64,000 nt of DNA. Origin: Scylla paramamosain (lineage: Eukaryota > Arthropoda > Malacostraca > Decapoda > Portunidae). The notes below the pieces were generated by a model. That model saw nothing but the letters and a program-made list of their open reading frames with translations. It was not told where the DNA came from and made no database searches. The translations under genes and the position numbers were made by a program. Where the stretch lies: positions 1 through 64,000 of the forward strand of contig NW_026973714.1 of NCBI RefSeq assembly GCF_035594125.1. The letters run 5' to 3'. Each line of letters opens with the position of its first letter. Positions within the stretch are counted from its first letter, which is position 1. Below are positions 14,201-24,962 of the stretch, piece after piece.

Positions 14201-14616
14201 GGATATAAGACACCAATAAGCTAAAAAGCGATGGGAAACATCAAATTTGGGAAAACTAAACATAATCAAAATCGTCTCATTTTTTTTTTTTAGCTTATGT
14301 GCCAAAACTCTAAAACGAATAAAAAAAAAAAAAAACTCTGTAGAAACCCAAAACATTAACAAAATCATGTTTTGAGATTTTTTTTTTTTTAGTTTATTGA
14401 GTACCAAAACGACAAAACACATGCAATGTAGCCAATATGAGGAAACTAAATGCTATTACCATAAGCTTCTCTTTTGAATAATTTTTGAGGTTCTTAGATG
14501 CTAAAATGCTAAACACATGAATATAACTTTATATTAAGAAAAGAATATCATTACAAAAAAAAAAAAAAGTGTAGTATCAGTGTGTTTCACTGTTAGGTAC
14601 TTCCCAGTGACGTGTC
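14201..14616 (+). repeat. Degenerate ~93-bp satellite, block 3
   Basis: Four to five monomers in forward orientation with GTACCAAAACGACAAAACACATGC-type boxes and long A/T runs, cut by the start of the next LINE segment. Confidence 0.8.
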
Positions 14617-15755
14617 TAAAGCATTCATTGTTCAGGTGGTGCTGTGAACTTACTCATTAAACCCAGCTGTGACCTCACTGAACGATTCCTTTTGTGTCTC
14701 ACAACACAAGGGGGCAGTCACAGCCTGCTCTTTAAAGACAACTTCTACTCTTCCTCCACACAAAACTACAAGCACCTAATAACACACACACCCTTCACTC
14801 AAAAATTTTAAAATCATCATGGCGACTCCTACACCAGCCTCCGGAGTCCCCATCTGGGGAGGGGACCATAAATGTCCCCAGGTAGGACTGCCTTTCTGTC
14901 GACGATCCTAAGTGTCTTCACACCCCTCAACTTTTTCTTCAATAACTTCTGCAACATTCGCGGTCTAAGATCTGGTACATTTTCAAATCTATAGAACACC
15001 ACCCTCTCCTCTTCTCTAAACCTCATCTTATTTTTCCTCATTGAAACTCAGGTTTCTGAGGCAACTGACAGTAGCCCCTTTTCTGTTCCCTCCCTACTTT
15101 CTCTATCCTCATTTTCAATCCAAAGCTGGATGTTGCGTTTATGTGCGCAACGACTTAACCTACTCTCGTTTGCCCACGCTCTTGAATCTTCCGAGTTTTC
15201 CACCATCTGGCTACGACTACAGAGTCACTCTCAAACTAAATTTATCTGTGCTGTATACCTCTCAACTAACTCCTCTGACTATAAGAAATTCTTTGACTAC
15301 TTAATTTCTAAGAGTGGAGCACATTCTGACCATCTTCTTTTTTGCAGAGATCCCCATTCTTGGAGACTTCAATGTTCACCACCCAGCTTTGGCTTTCCCT
15401 CTCCCTTCACTGAACAGCCTACAACTTTGCTATCCTCCACGACCTAGAGCAATTGGTGCAATGCCCTACTCGTATTCCTGACTGTCTTGGAGATACGCCC
15501 CCAACATTTTTCACCTTTTCCTGACCTCTAATCCTTCTGCTTATGCTGTCACCCTCTCTTCTCCGTTGGGGTCCCTCCGATCACAATCTCATATCTGTAT
15601 CTTGTCCTATTGCTCCAATCCCTCCTCAGGATCCCTCCCTAAGTGAAGATGCCTCTGGTGTTTTGCCTCTGCTTATTGGGGAGTACCTGAGGAGGTATTT
15701 TGCTGATTTTCCTTGGAATGACTACTGCTTCCGTGTCAGAGACCTGTCTTTGTGT
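14617..15755 (+). mobile_element. Jockey-like LINE, 5' segment, copy 2 (3' truncated)
   Basis: Same 5' start and leader as copies 1 and 3. It continues through the endonuclease region: a degraded LGDFNVHH motif near 15.36 kb and a SDHNLIS motif near 15.58 kb, both hallmarks of the AP-endonuclease-like domain. Several frameshifts break the frame. At about 15755 it stops mid-coding and satellite follows after an A-run, so the 3' end including RT is missing. A broken remnant. Confidence 0.8.
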
Positions 15756-16309
15756 ATGAAAAAAAAAAAAAACATAACATTACGAAAAACGCGTATTTAG
15801 GGTCTTTTTCAGCTTCTTAGGTATCAAAACGTTAAAATCATACAAAACACCCTATATGGACAAACAATAACATAACCAAAAATATGTATTTTGAGTAATT
15901 TTAGCTTGTTAGGCACAAAAATGGGATAATGCATACAAAATACCCGATATGGTGAAACAAAACGTAATTACCTGAAACGTTTATTATTATGAGTGTTATT
16001 GACCATAGAAAACAAAACGTTAAAACGCGCCAATAACACCTCTATATGTAGAAACAGAACAACATTATCAGAAACTTATTTTTGACTGTTTTCACATTGT
16101 TAGGTACAAAAACGCCAAAATACATGCAAAGAACTTTTATTAGTGAAAATCAGAAACGACATTACCAGAAACTTGCTTTTTTTTTAGTGTTTTCATCGTT
16201 TTAGGTACCAAAACGCTAAAAAGCATATAAATAAGCAAAAACATGTCTTTTGTCTTTAGGGCTTCAATATCAAAATGTTAAAAATGCATGCAAAACATAT
16301 TTTTGTTGA
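15756..16309 (+). repeat. Degenerate ~93-bp satellite, block 4
   Basis: Forward-orientation monomers with TTAGGTA(C/T)CAAAACG boxes; no other feature seen. Confidence 0.8.
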
Positions 16310-16409
16310 CTGGGGACAAAATTGACTGGGACTTCTTAGCTGGCATTTCAGTGGGCATTTTTTTTATTAGATTTTTGTTGCCCTTGGCCAGTATCCTTCC
16401 TACATAAAA

Positions 16410-16503
<94 letters not shown>
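16310..16503 (+). mobile_element. Jockey-like LINE 3' tail with poly(A) and (TA)n
   Basis: About 95 bp match the reverse complements of the 3' ends at 24229-24320 and 62477-62575 (shared core GTTGCCCTTGGCCAGT). A poly(A) of ~13 bases follows, then a (TA)n run to about 16502. This is an extremely 5'-truncated insertion of the same family whose RT is seen at 63030-64000. Confidence 0.8.
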
Positions 16504-16505
<2 letters not shown>

Positions 16506-18354
16506 CATAGAAAAACGCGAAAATGCATGAAAAAATAGTCTATGTGGGTCAAAGAAAAAAAAAATATTAGAAATGCGTATTATGAGTGCTTTTGAGCTTC
16601 TTAGGTACAAAAACTTTAAGACGCATACAAAGCACTATCTATATGGAGAAACAGATTAACGTTACCAAAAAGGTCTATTTTTTACACCAAAATGCCAAAA
16701 TGCATACAAAGCACACTCTATGGTAAACTGAAACAGCATATCTAGAAACATATCTTTTGAGTGTCTTTTAGAGAGCGTTTTATTTATAAACGAAACGGCA
16801 TTTCGAGAAACATGTCTTTTCAGTGTTTATGGACGTAATAGGCACTAAAACCCCTAAAAAAAAAAAAAACATGGAAATCACTACATGGAAAAAAAAAATA
16901 TACATATATTATCAAAAATCAATTTTGATTTTTTTTTTTTTATGCTATTTACGTATCAAAACGCTAAAACGCATTTAAAACACCCTTTTATAGAGAAACA
17001 ATAACTTTATCCAAAAGTGTTTTTGAGCTTACTTCTGAAGAAATCCACGCCAAAATACATGGAAAGTACATTATATGGGAAAAACAAAAGAATATTACGA
17101 GAGACGTGTATTTTGAGTGTTTTTGAGCTTCTTAGATACAAAACCACGGTAAAGCTCTACGACATAGTACTCTATATGGAGAAACAGAATAACATGTGCA
17201 CTTTGAGTGATTTTCACATTGTTAGGTACCAAAACAAAAACAAAAATAAAAAGCATGGTAAAACGAAACCACTTTTCCAGAACAATGTCTTTTGAGTGTT
17301 TTTTTTTTTTTTGGCGTGTTAGCCACCAGAACGCTACAAAGAATTCAAAGTAACATATATGGAAAAACAACAATACCAAAAATGTCTCTTCATAGCTTTT
17401 TTTTTCTAGATAGTTACGTACCAAAACGTTAAAAAGCATGCAAAACACCCTTTATGGAGAAAAACAGAATAACATTACCATTCTATAAGGGAAAATCGAA
17501 AGGATAGTTGCTAGAAACGTGTATTAAGAATGTTCTTGAGTATCTTAATAGAACTGTATATGAAAGAAAACAGAACAACATTACTAGAAACATGTATTTT
17601 GAGTGCTTTTACATTTGTAGGTACCAAAATGCCAAAATCCATTACAAGAAACGCATATTTTAAGTGATTTTGTGCATGTTTAAAAAGAAAACGCGATAAA
17701 GCATAGAAAGCACACTGTATGGGAAAACAAATCACTCCCAAAAACGTGTCTTTTGAGTGTTTTTCAAACGATATTAGAAGAAACATATATTATAAGTATT
17801 CCTAAGTTTAAGAACATCAGAAACACGTAATACACGTTTCTTGTAATATCGTTTAATTTCTGAAATACGGTACTTTCCATACACTTTGGTATTTTTTGTA
17901 CGCAACAAACTCAAAATATTGAAAATTCCCTTTTTCTGGTAATGCTATTTTCTTTCTCTATAAACGGTATTTTGCAAGCTTGTTAGCGTTTTTGGTCCGT
18001 AAGAAACTCAAAAACACAAAACACTCAAAAGGTACATTTTTTAAAAATATCCCAATATAGGTTGCTTTCTATGTATTTTAGCATTTTGGGACCTAAAAAA
18101 AAAATGAAATGCATGAATAGTACTTTATATGGAAAAAAACACTCCCAAAAAACGTTTGTTTTGAGTGCTTTTTACATTGTTAAGCACCAAAGCGTGTAAG
18201 TGCATGCAAGGCATTCTGCATGAGGAAATAAAAGGACATTACGAGAAACGTGTATTATTAGCGTTTTTTTTTTTTTTTTTTAGATATTTTTGGCATTTTG
18301 GTACCTAACATTGTGAAAATACTCAAAATAGACATTCCTGTTAAAATTTTTTAT
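16504..18354 (+). repeat. Degenerate satellite, block 5, with inverted segments
   Basis: Forward monomers run to about 17815. From about 17820 to 18100 the consensus appears on the opposite strand (ACACGTTTCTTGTAATATCG, then TTTTTGGTCCGTAAG-type boxes). Forward monomers return, and another reverse piece (TTTTGGTACCTAACA) occurs near 18.29-18.31 kb. Orientation therefore switches several times near this edge of the array. Confidence 0.75.
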
Positions 18355-18443
18355 GCTGTAAATGCTAATCTCGGCATTTACTATAACTGGTGTTTAAGCA
18401 GCAAACTAACAGTCAATTTTAGCAAAATTTATTATGTTATTCA
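18355..18443 (+). pseudogene. Short CR1/Rex1-like RT fragment
   Basis: About 28 codons translate to a segment with YNWCLSSKLTVNFSK, the conserved region after the YADD box in many LINE reverse transcriptases. It joins directly to the 5' start of the next Jockey-like segment. Too short to classify further. Confidence 0.5.
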
Positions 18444-19672
18444 TAAAGCACTGGATCAGGGGTACTGTGAACTTATCATTAAACCCAGCTGTGGCCTCAC
18501 TGAACGTTTCCCTTTCTGTCTCACAACACAATGGGACAATCACAGCCTGCCTTCTAAAGACAACTCTCTTCCTCCACACAAAACTACAAACACCTAATTA
18601 CACACACACTCTTCACTCAAAATTAAAATTATCATGGCGACTCCTACACCAGCCTCGGAGTCTCCATCTGGGGAGGGGACCACAAATCTCCCCAGGTTAG
18701 ACTGCTCTTCTGACATCGACTCAAAGTGTCTTGACACCCACTCTCAACTTTTTCTTCATTAACTTCTGCAACACCTCTCCTCCACGAAACCTCATCTTCT
18801 TTTCCTCAGTGAAACACAGGTGTCTCAGGAAATTGACAGTAGCCCCTTTTTCTTTTCTCTCCTACTTTCTCTATCCTCATTTTCAATCAAAAGCTGAATG
18901 TTGCGCTTTTGTGCGCAACGACTTAACCTGCTCTCGTGCCCATCCTCTTGAATCTTCCAAGTTTTCTACCATCTGGCTATGACTACAGAATCACTCTCAA
19001 ACTAAATTTATCTGTGCTGTATACCTCTCACCTAACTCCTCTGACTATAAGAAATTATTTGATTACTTAACTTCCAAAGTGGAGCACATTCTGACTCTCT
19101 TTCCTTTTGCGGAGATCTCCATCCTTGGAGACTTCAATGTTCACCACCAGCTTTGGCTTTCCTCTCCCTTCATTGATCATCCTGGTGAACTAGCCTTCAA
19201 CTTCGCTATCCTCCAGGACCTAGAGCAATTGGTACAACACCCTACTCGCATTCCTGACCGTCTTGGAGATACGTCCAACATTCTTGACCTTTTCCTAACC
19301 TCTAATCCTGCTTATGCTGTCACCCTCTCTTTTCTATTGGGTTCCTCTGATCACAATCTCATATAATTATGTATTTTGTCCTATCACTCCAATTCTTCTT
19401 CAGGATCCCCCTAAGTGGAGGTGCCTCTGGCGTTTTGCCTCTGCCTGTTGGGGGACCTGAGGAGGTATTTTGCTGATTTTTGTTGGTATGACTACTGCTT
19501 CCATGTCAAAGACCCGTCTCTGTGTGCCGAGTGCATAACAGAGGTGATAGTGTCTGGCATGGAGGCGTACATTCCTCACTTTTTTCGACCTAAACCTTTC
19601 AAACCTAGGTTTAACACAGCCTGTTCTCGTGCTATACATGATAGAGAGGTGGCCCACAAAAGGTACTTAAAC
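18444..19672 (+). pseudogene. Jockey-like LINE, copy 3: leader plus endonuclease domain
   Basis: Best preserved of the three 5' segments. After the shared leader, ATGGCGACTCC near 18.63 kb probably starts a degraded N-terminal part. The endonuclease region has [12 protein letters not shown] near 19.12 kb and GSSDHNLI near 19.35 kb, the catalytic GDFN and SDH motifs of apurinic-type endonucleases that nick target DNA. A further segment (PHFFRPKPFKPRFN) links endonuclease to RT, which is absent. The frame is interrupted at least three times. The LTR of Gypsy element C begins exactly where this copy ends, so C probably inserted into it. Confidence 0.8.
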
Positions 19673-19977
19673 TGTAGAGCGGGGATCGGTACAGAAACTT
19701 CCAGACAGGTGCCGTGAGTTTATTTGCAGGGCGCTGTTCACAGGCGCAGTTAGATTCCTCAGACACGGTCACAGCAAGTATACAACAACAGAGGCCCAAA
19801 CTCCAGGTGGTGCTTAAATCACAATAAAGGAAAACCATTGTAGGCGTGTGTTTGTGGTGTTTTAGATAGGCGTCCAGTCAGCCGGATGACCGAGACCATG
19901 GCAGTACCCAACGAGGTGTAAACCACATTACTGGAACCTACCTCGAACTTCTAATGGTGTATCTATGTACTCCTACA
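19673..19977 (-). repeat. LTR of element C (3' LTR on the minus strand)
   Basis: Starts TGTAGAGCGG and ends CTCCTACA on the plus strand, i.e. canonical TG...CA ends, 305 bp. Next to it on the internal side is a purine-rich tract on the minus strand (complement of ATACTCCCCTC), the expected polypurine tract. The same first 15 bases recur at 24213. Confidence 0.75.
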
Positions 19978-20003
19978 ATACTCCCCTCAAGAACGGAGTT
20001 CAC

Positions 20004-21470
20004 CTAGTAATATAAATTGTGAGGGTGTTGATTGAAATACACTGTCCTCCCTGAACGAGTTGTATGAGGGAAGTTAGGTATGGTATGGCGAGGAAGATCA
20101 GACTGGAAATGAGCAGAAGGGGAAGGTGTAGAAGCAGAGATATCAGGCAAAGGAGATGAATTAGAGTCTAAGGTAGACGTAGTCAGGTCATCTCTATCAT
20201 TAGATGTTGCTTGTCTGGTGATTGGTATATAAGCTGGCTTCAGACGGTCAATAGATACAGATGTGTCACCCTGAGGAAGTCTGAGGATGAAATATTTCGG
20301 GTCACGTTGTATTACTTCATAAGGTCCCGAATAAGGAGCTTCTAAACTTTTGCGAACTTTGTCAATCCGCACCCAGACCTTTGAACATGAAAACAGAACG
20401 TTAGGAACATATGGTTTAAATGAGGAGTGACATTCACCTGATGAAAAGTTATAAAAATCAATGGCCTGCATTTCTTTAATCAAGTGGTGTATAGTATCTT
20501 TGTTCATTGATATTGGCGAGTCTTTAGTGATAATTGCAGAAGGACACAACATATGAGTTCCTGTGACAGCAGTGAATGGCGAGTAACTGGTCATATTAGG
20601 TGTCAAACGATATCCAAGTAAGACTATGGGCAAAGCATAAAACCAGTTCTCTTGTCTAGCACATATCACTGAATTTAGAGAGCGGTGATGGCGTTCAATG
20701 ATACCGTTCGCTTGAGGATGATAAGCAGTTGTTCGCATGTGATGGAAGCCAGTAATTGAGGAAAGCTCAGAAAACAACTCACTTTCAAATTGAGCACCTC
20801 TGTCTGTCACTACCTGTAGCGGGACTCCAAAATGAGAAATCCAACCAGCCACAAATGCAATAGCGACGGAGCTCGCGGTGGTGTCTATTACAGGTATAGC
20901 TTCCGTCCATCTTGTCGCTCTGTCAATGCAAGTCAGAAGGTAACTGTATGGGAGAGGGTATGGGTAGTTAGGAAGAGTAGCAGGAGGCAATGGTCCAACA
21001 ATATCTATATGAACAGTCTGGAAGCGATCAGTAGGAGTAGAAATAGGAGAAACTGGTGATATTGTGTGTCTGTGTGTTTTAGCTTGTTGACACTTAAGAC
21101 AATTCGTTACAAACTCCCTTATATCTTTGTTCATACAAGGCCAGAAATAACGTTGTTTAATTAGTTTAGCAGTGGTCTTAATACCAGGATGAGATAGATC
21201 GTGTAATGAATGAATGACATTTATCCTAAGAGAAGAAGGAACAAACGGTCTTGGTGCGTTGTTAGATGTGTCGCACCATAGAGTAAGATTAGAGGGCAAG
21301 GTATAATTGGATAATCTTTCCTTGTACAAACCGACCTTGGTGTCACCTTCCTGGGAACGAGCTATGCCACACAAGTCGAAAGAATCAACTGAAATTGCAC
21401 ATGATGGTCTTGATAAAACAATCGGCAACAACATTGTTGTCCCTATGGATGTACAGTACAGATGATACAT
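20004..21470 (-). pseudogene. Element C integrase region of pol
   Basis: Open for about 488 codons. In order: a zinc-binding HHCC region (HDLSHPG...CLKCQQAK), the catalytic core with HIDIVGPL, VVTDRGAQFE and GIIERHHRSL (the Asp, Asp, Glu triad), and a C-terminal GPY/F-type module (YSGPYEVI...DRLKPAY). Integrase inserts the cDNA into host DNA. This is the longest intact part of C. It is called a pseudogene because it is the 3' part of a polyprotein frame broken upstream near 21.4 kb. A Ser/Pro-rich tail ends 21 codons past HTTRSGR. Confidence 0.85.
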
Positions 21471-22852
21471 ATTCAGAGATTAAAGAAAGTTGCCGTTGTT
21501 GCCTATCAGACTTTGCAACTGACTTAGAATGAAAGGCAGAAACTAAAGGTTTATGGTCAAGGAACAAGGTGACCGAGTGGCCATCAATGAGTGTTTTAAA
21601 GTGAATGACAGCCAAATAAGAAGCTAAGAGTTCTCTGTCATAGGTGGAATTGGTTTTCTGAGTGTCAGAGAGCTTTTTGGAATAAAATCCTAGAGGCGTA
21701 GGCGTAGGCGGGTCATCTATAATCTGGTATAGAGCTGCGCCAACTGCGAAGCTCGAGCTGTCAGTCACAAGCTGGTAATCTGTTGCCTTCTGAGAGGGAT
21801 AGGGCGAGGGTAGGACAAGTAACTAGGGCTTGCTTCAAATTGTTGAAGGAGTCCCTTGCAACATCTGTCCATAAGAGAGATTTAGAAGATGGATTATGCT
21901 GTAAGAGTTCTGTCAATGAATAAGCAACATCGGCAAAATTAGGGATCATTTGTCTAAAGAAATTTAGCATCCCCATAAAAACGGCGCAATGCAGTTGAAG
22001 TTTGAGGTAAAGGAAACTCTGAAATTGCAGTGACGCGGTTTTGAGGTGGTCTAATTCCATGAGCACTGGCCTCATAGCCAAGGAAGGTGAGCGATGACTT
22101 GAAAAATTCACATTTATCTATAGATAGTCTTAAGTTGTGTTTTGCTAAAGTAGAAAGAACAGTCTTAACATCAGCAATGTGTTCTTCAAGAGCTGTACTA
22201 GCTACTAAGATGTCATCCAAGTAGGTGAAAGTGTTCTTAACATTAACCAATATGGTGTCAATGAAGCGCTGAAAAGTGGAACCTGCATTTTTAAGACGAA
22301 AGGGCATATACAGAAATTCAAACAGACCAAACGGTGTGCATACTGCAGTCTTAGGTACATCGTCTTTGGCCACAGGGATCTGTAAGTATGCACGCCTGTA
22401 AATCGATCTTTGAAAATATGGTCTTACCCTTAAGTGACATGGTGAGACAGCGCAAATGTGGTATGGGATATTTATCATTCACAGTTACGTTATTGAGTCC
22501 GCGATAGTCACCACAAGGTCTCCAAGCACCAGGCTCCTTCTTAGGCACGAGATGCAGAGAAGACGCCCAAGGTGCGTTAGAGCGCCGAATGATTCCGGCA
22601 TTAAGCAAAAACTTATATTTCATCTTTAGACGCTTTGAGTTTCTCACCTGTCAAAGGTCTTGCTTTGAAATGTATAGGAGGCGAGTCACCTGTATCAATA
22701 CGATGGTGTATAGTTTCCACAGGAGGTGTAGTGGCTGACAACTGCAAAGGTGAAGTGAGAACCGGAAACTGAGGAAGGAGTTCAGCAGCTTTTGAGTCTA
22801 CCCCCATTATAATTAACCAAATATGAAGAAATAGGAGAATAAGAAACTTCAA
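21385..22852 (-). pseudogene. Element C reverse transcriptase and RNase H, frameshifted
   Basis: Read leftwards: RT fingers with an [12 protein letters not shown] segment (~22.65 kb), [11 protein letters not shown] and [11 protein letters not shown] (~22.5 kb), FSKIDLQ, TPFGLFEF, then TYLDDILVA (~22.22 kb) carrying the YLDD site, FLGYEAS, and a connection segment. RNase H has VTDSSSFAVGAAL (~21.75 kb) and LFLDHKPLV (~21.55 kb). Frameshifts lie near 22.62, 22.40, 21.97 and 21.76 kb. It matches the CsRn1/Kabuki group of Gypsy RTs by the GDYRGLN block. Non-functional. Confidence 0.8.
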
Positions 22853-22895
22853 GAGGAATCTTACATTGGGTAGAGGAGTCTATTAGCGACTGGTT

Positions 22896-23200
22896 TTAAT
22901 AGTCTACTATTAGTGAGTTAGCTGCAAGAAAATCGGTTCCCAAAATTGGATGTATAACGTCAGCAATGATGAAAGACCAAGGGAAGGAATGCCTAATACA
23001 TCGTATCCCAAGGTCTACATCGACTTCACCATAACAATGTATGGGTTTACCTGAAGCATTAGTAAGAGTAACAGCAGTTGGCCTGAGGAACGGAGTAAGT
23101 TCTGATTCATTAGGAAGCAGCGAAAGTGATGAACCAATATCTATCAAAAATTGGCAATTCTTGCAGCCGATTGTGGCACTTACTTTAAGTGGCAGTCCGA
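22896..23200 (-). pseudogene. Element C aspartic protease
   Basis: Contains FLIDIGSSLSLLP, where the usual active-site D-T-G is D-I-G, and ILGTDFLAANSLIVDY, the second conserved protease block. The Thr-to-Ile change and surrounding frameshifts show decay. It would have processed the Gag-Pol precursor. Confidence 0.7.
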
Positions 23201-23338
23201 CGGTCGCAACTGATATTTCTTACAGACTGCCCTACTAGTTTCCCACCCTGGTGGAATACGCGAGTGGGAGAAGAAGAACGAGAATTAGGATGAGAATCTG
23301 ACAAAATATTAGAAGCTGTAGAAGAAAGTATACACCAT

Positions 23339-24074
23339 CGTTTACATGATTTTGCCCTGTTACCATAAGACAGATGGGTACCTGCACACCTGAGGACGCT
23401 GCCCTTCATGAAAGGCGCGCACTCCAATGGGAAACACAAGTTCTAGAAAATACATTATCCTGACAAGCTGAAGTGAAATTTGGGCCTCTATACCATTATC
23501 TCTGTTCCGGTTCGCAGGCCTGGACCCTTGTCTACCTTCCACCATGGAAACATTAGCGCTGTTGTTTACACTTGCATTACTTGAGCCATAGGCCTACAAT
23601 GTCTCAGCTACACAAGCCATTTCCTCTAGTGTAGAGCTCTCCTCATATGTCACTAGGAGAGGTCTGATGCTACTAGGTAGTGCTTTAAAAAAATTTCAAC
23701 TTTATAAAGGAATCATCCATCCTTAGTTCAGCAGCTATTTTACGCAACTCTCTCAAATACCTGGAAGGTCTGTCACACATTATGTTATTTTGATTAACAA
23801 GAGAGTCAAAAAGTTCAGGTTTTGACCTGGTGAAAAGAGATATCAAAGATTGCTTTAATTCACCATAGTCTGAAGAATTGATGACTTCATCACTCAATTG
23901 ATTGATTACTCTAAGTGGCAAATTTGATAATATATGGTGAAATTTAATACTTGAAACAGTGATCTTGGCAAGAACAAACTGTGATTCAATTACTGTAAAA
24001 CACACCAGATGTAAGTAGCGAACCCTCGTCCTGCTTCGGCATAGTTCCAAGGGCATAGATTCCAAACAAGACAA
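23339..24074 (-). pseudogene. Element C gag
   Basis: The N-terminal half (23.69-24.05 kb) has a capsid-like helical region with a conserved SSIKFHHILSNLP segment. Downstream, in another frame, is a Cys/His finger of form C-x3-H-x9-C-x3-C (CAGTHLSYGNRAKSCKRWC at ~23.34-23.40 kb) rather than the CCHC knuckle. Unusual CHHC-type fingers are known for CsRn1-clade Gag. Frameshifts near 23.68, 23.55 and 23.4 kb break it. Confidence 0.65.
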
Positions 24075-24192
24075 AAGTTAAAATAATAGAGTACCTGGAC
24101 GACCAGCATATAGTCACTGTGTAGTTATAGTCTGCCACCAATCACCACAGTCCGTAGGCCGTCCCTGCTCCACGATGATCACATCACGTCTA

Positions 24193-24210
24193 GTCACTCC
24201 GGGGTAACCA
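24193..24210 (-). other. Candidate tRNA-Trp primer-binding site of element C
   Basis: Two bases inside the LTR end, the minus strand reads TGGTTACCCCGGAGTGAC. This resembles the complement of a tRNA-Trp 3' end (about 14 of 18 by memory of that tRNA), the primer reported for CsRn1-type elements. Confidence 0.5.
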
Positions 24211-24227
24211 CTTGTAGAGCGGGGATC

Positions 24228-24962
24228 ATTTTTTTTTTTTTTTTTTTTGTAGGAAGGACACTGGCCAAGGGCAACAAAAATCTAATAAAAAAATTGCCCA
24301 CTGAAATGCCAGTCCCATAAAAGGGTCAAAGCAGTGGTCAAAAATTGATGAATAAGTGTCTTGAAACCTCCCTCTTGAAGGAATTCAAGTCATAGGAAGG
24401 TGGAAATACAGAAGCAGGCAGGGAGTTCCAGAGTTTACCAGAGAAAGGGATGAATGATTGAGAATACTGGTTAACTCTTGGCATTAGAGAGGTGGACAGA
24501 ATAGGGGTGAGAGAAAGAAGAAAGTCTTGTGCAGCGAGGCCACGGAAGGAGGGGAGGCATGCAGTTAGCAAGATCAGAAGAGCAGTTAGCATGAAAATAG
24601 CGGTAGAAGACAGCTAGATATGCAACATTGCGGCGGTGAGTGAGAGGCTGAAGACAGTCAGTTAGAGGAGAGGAGTTGATGAGACGAAAAGCTTTTGATT
24701 CCATTCCTGTCTAGAAGAGCATTATGAGTGGAACCCCCCAGACATGTGAAACATGCTCCATACATGGACGGATAAGGCCCTTGTACAGAGTTAGCAGCTA
24801 GGGGGGGGGTGAGAAAAACTGGCGGAGACGTCTCAGAACACCTAACTTCATAAAAGCTGTTTTAGCTAGAGATGAGATAGTGAACAGGTGTTTAGAGCAG
24901 ATGAGAATGAGAAGCTGACAGATATTTCCATAACTAGGGAGATAGTGGAAACAGGAGATAGA
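24228..24962 (-). pseudogene. Jockey-like LINE 3' end (RT C-terminus, UTR, poly(A)), minus strand
   Basis: Plus-strand T-run at 24229-24248 is the poly(A). It is preceded on the minus strand by a 3' UTR and the RT C-terminus in two or three frames: [16 protein letters not shown] (~24.81 kb), SKAFRLINSSPLTDC, YFHANCSSDLANCMPPLLP, and FSGKLWNSLPASVFPPSYDLNSFKREVS near 24.4 kb. The first motif is identical to the last residues at the window end (63.95-64.0 kb), so the two pieces overlap and belong to one family. 5'-truncated as expected. Its insertion removed most of one LTR of element C. Confidence 0.8.

Larger units (their letters stand above)
19673..24227 (-). mobile_element. Gypsy element C (CsRn1-type), decayed, minus strand
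   Basis: An LTR at 19673-19977, then on the minus strand integrase, RNase H, RT, protease and gag in normal Gypsy order read leftwards, a candidate primer-binding site at 24193-24210, and the first 15 bases of the second LTR (TGTAGAGCGGGGATC, 24213-24227). The rest of that LTR is missing where a Jockey 3' end lies. Multiple frameshifts show a dead copy. RT motif [11 protein letters not shown], an unusual Cys/His gag finger and a tRNA-Trp-like primer site point to the CsRn1 clade. Confidence 0.8.

Noticed and set aside
20832..21059. Plus-strand frame opposite the integrase of element C
   Set aside because: Antisense shadow of the integrase reading frame.
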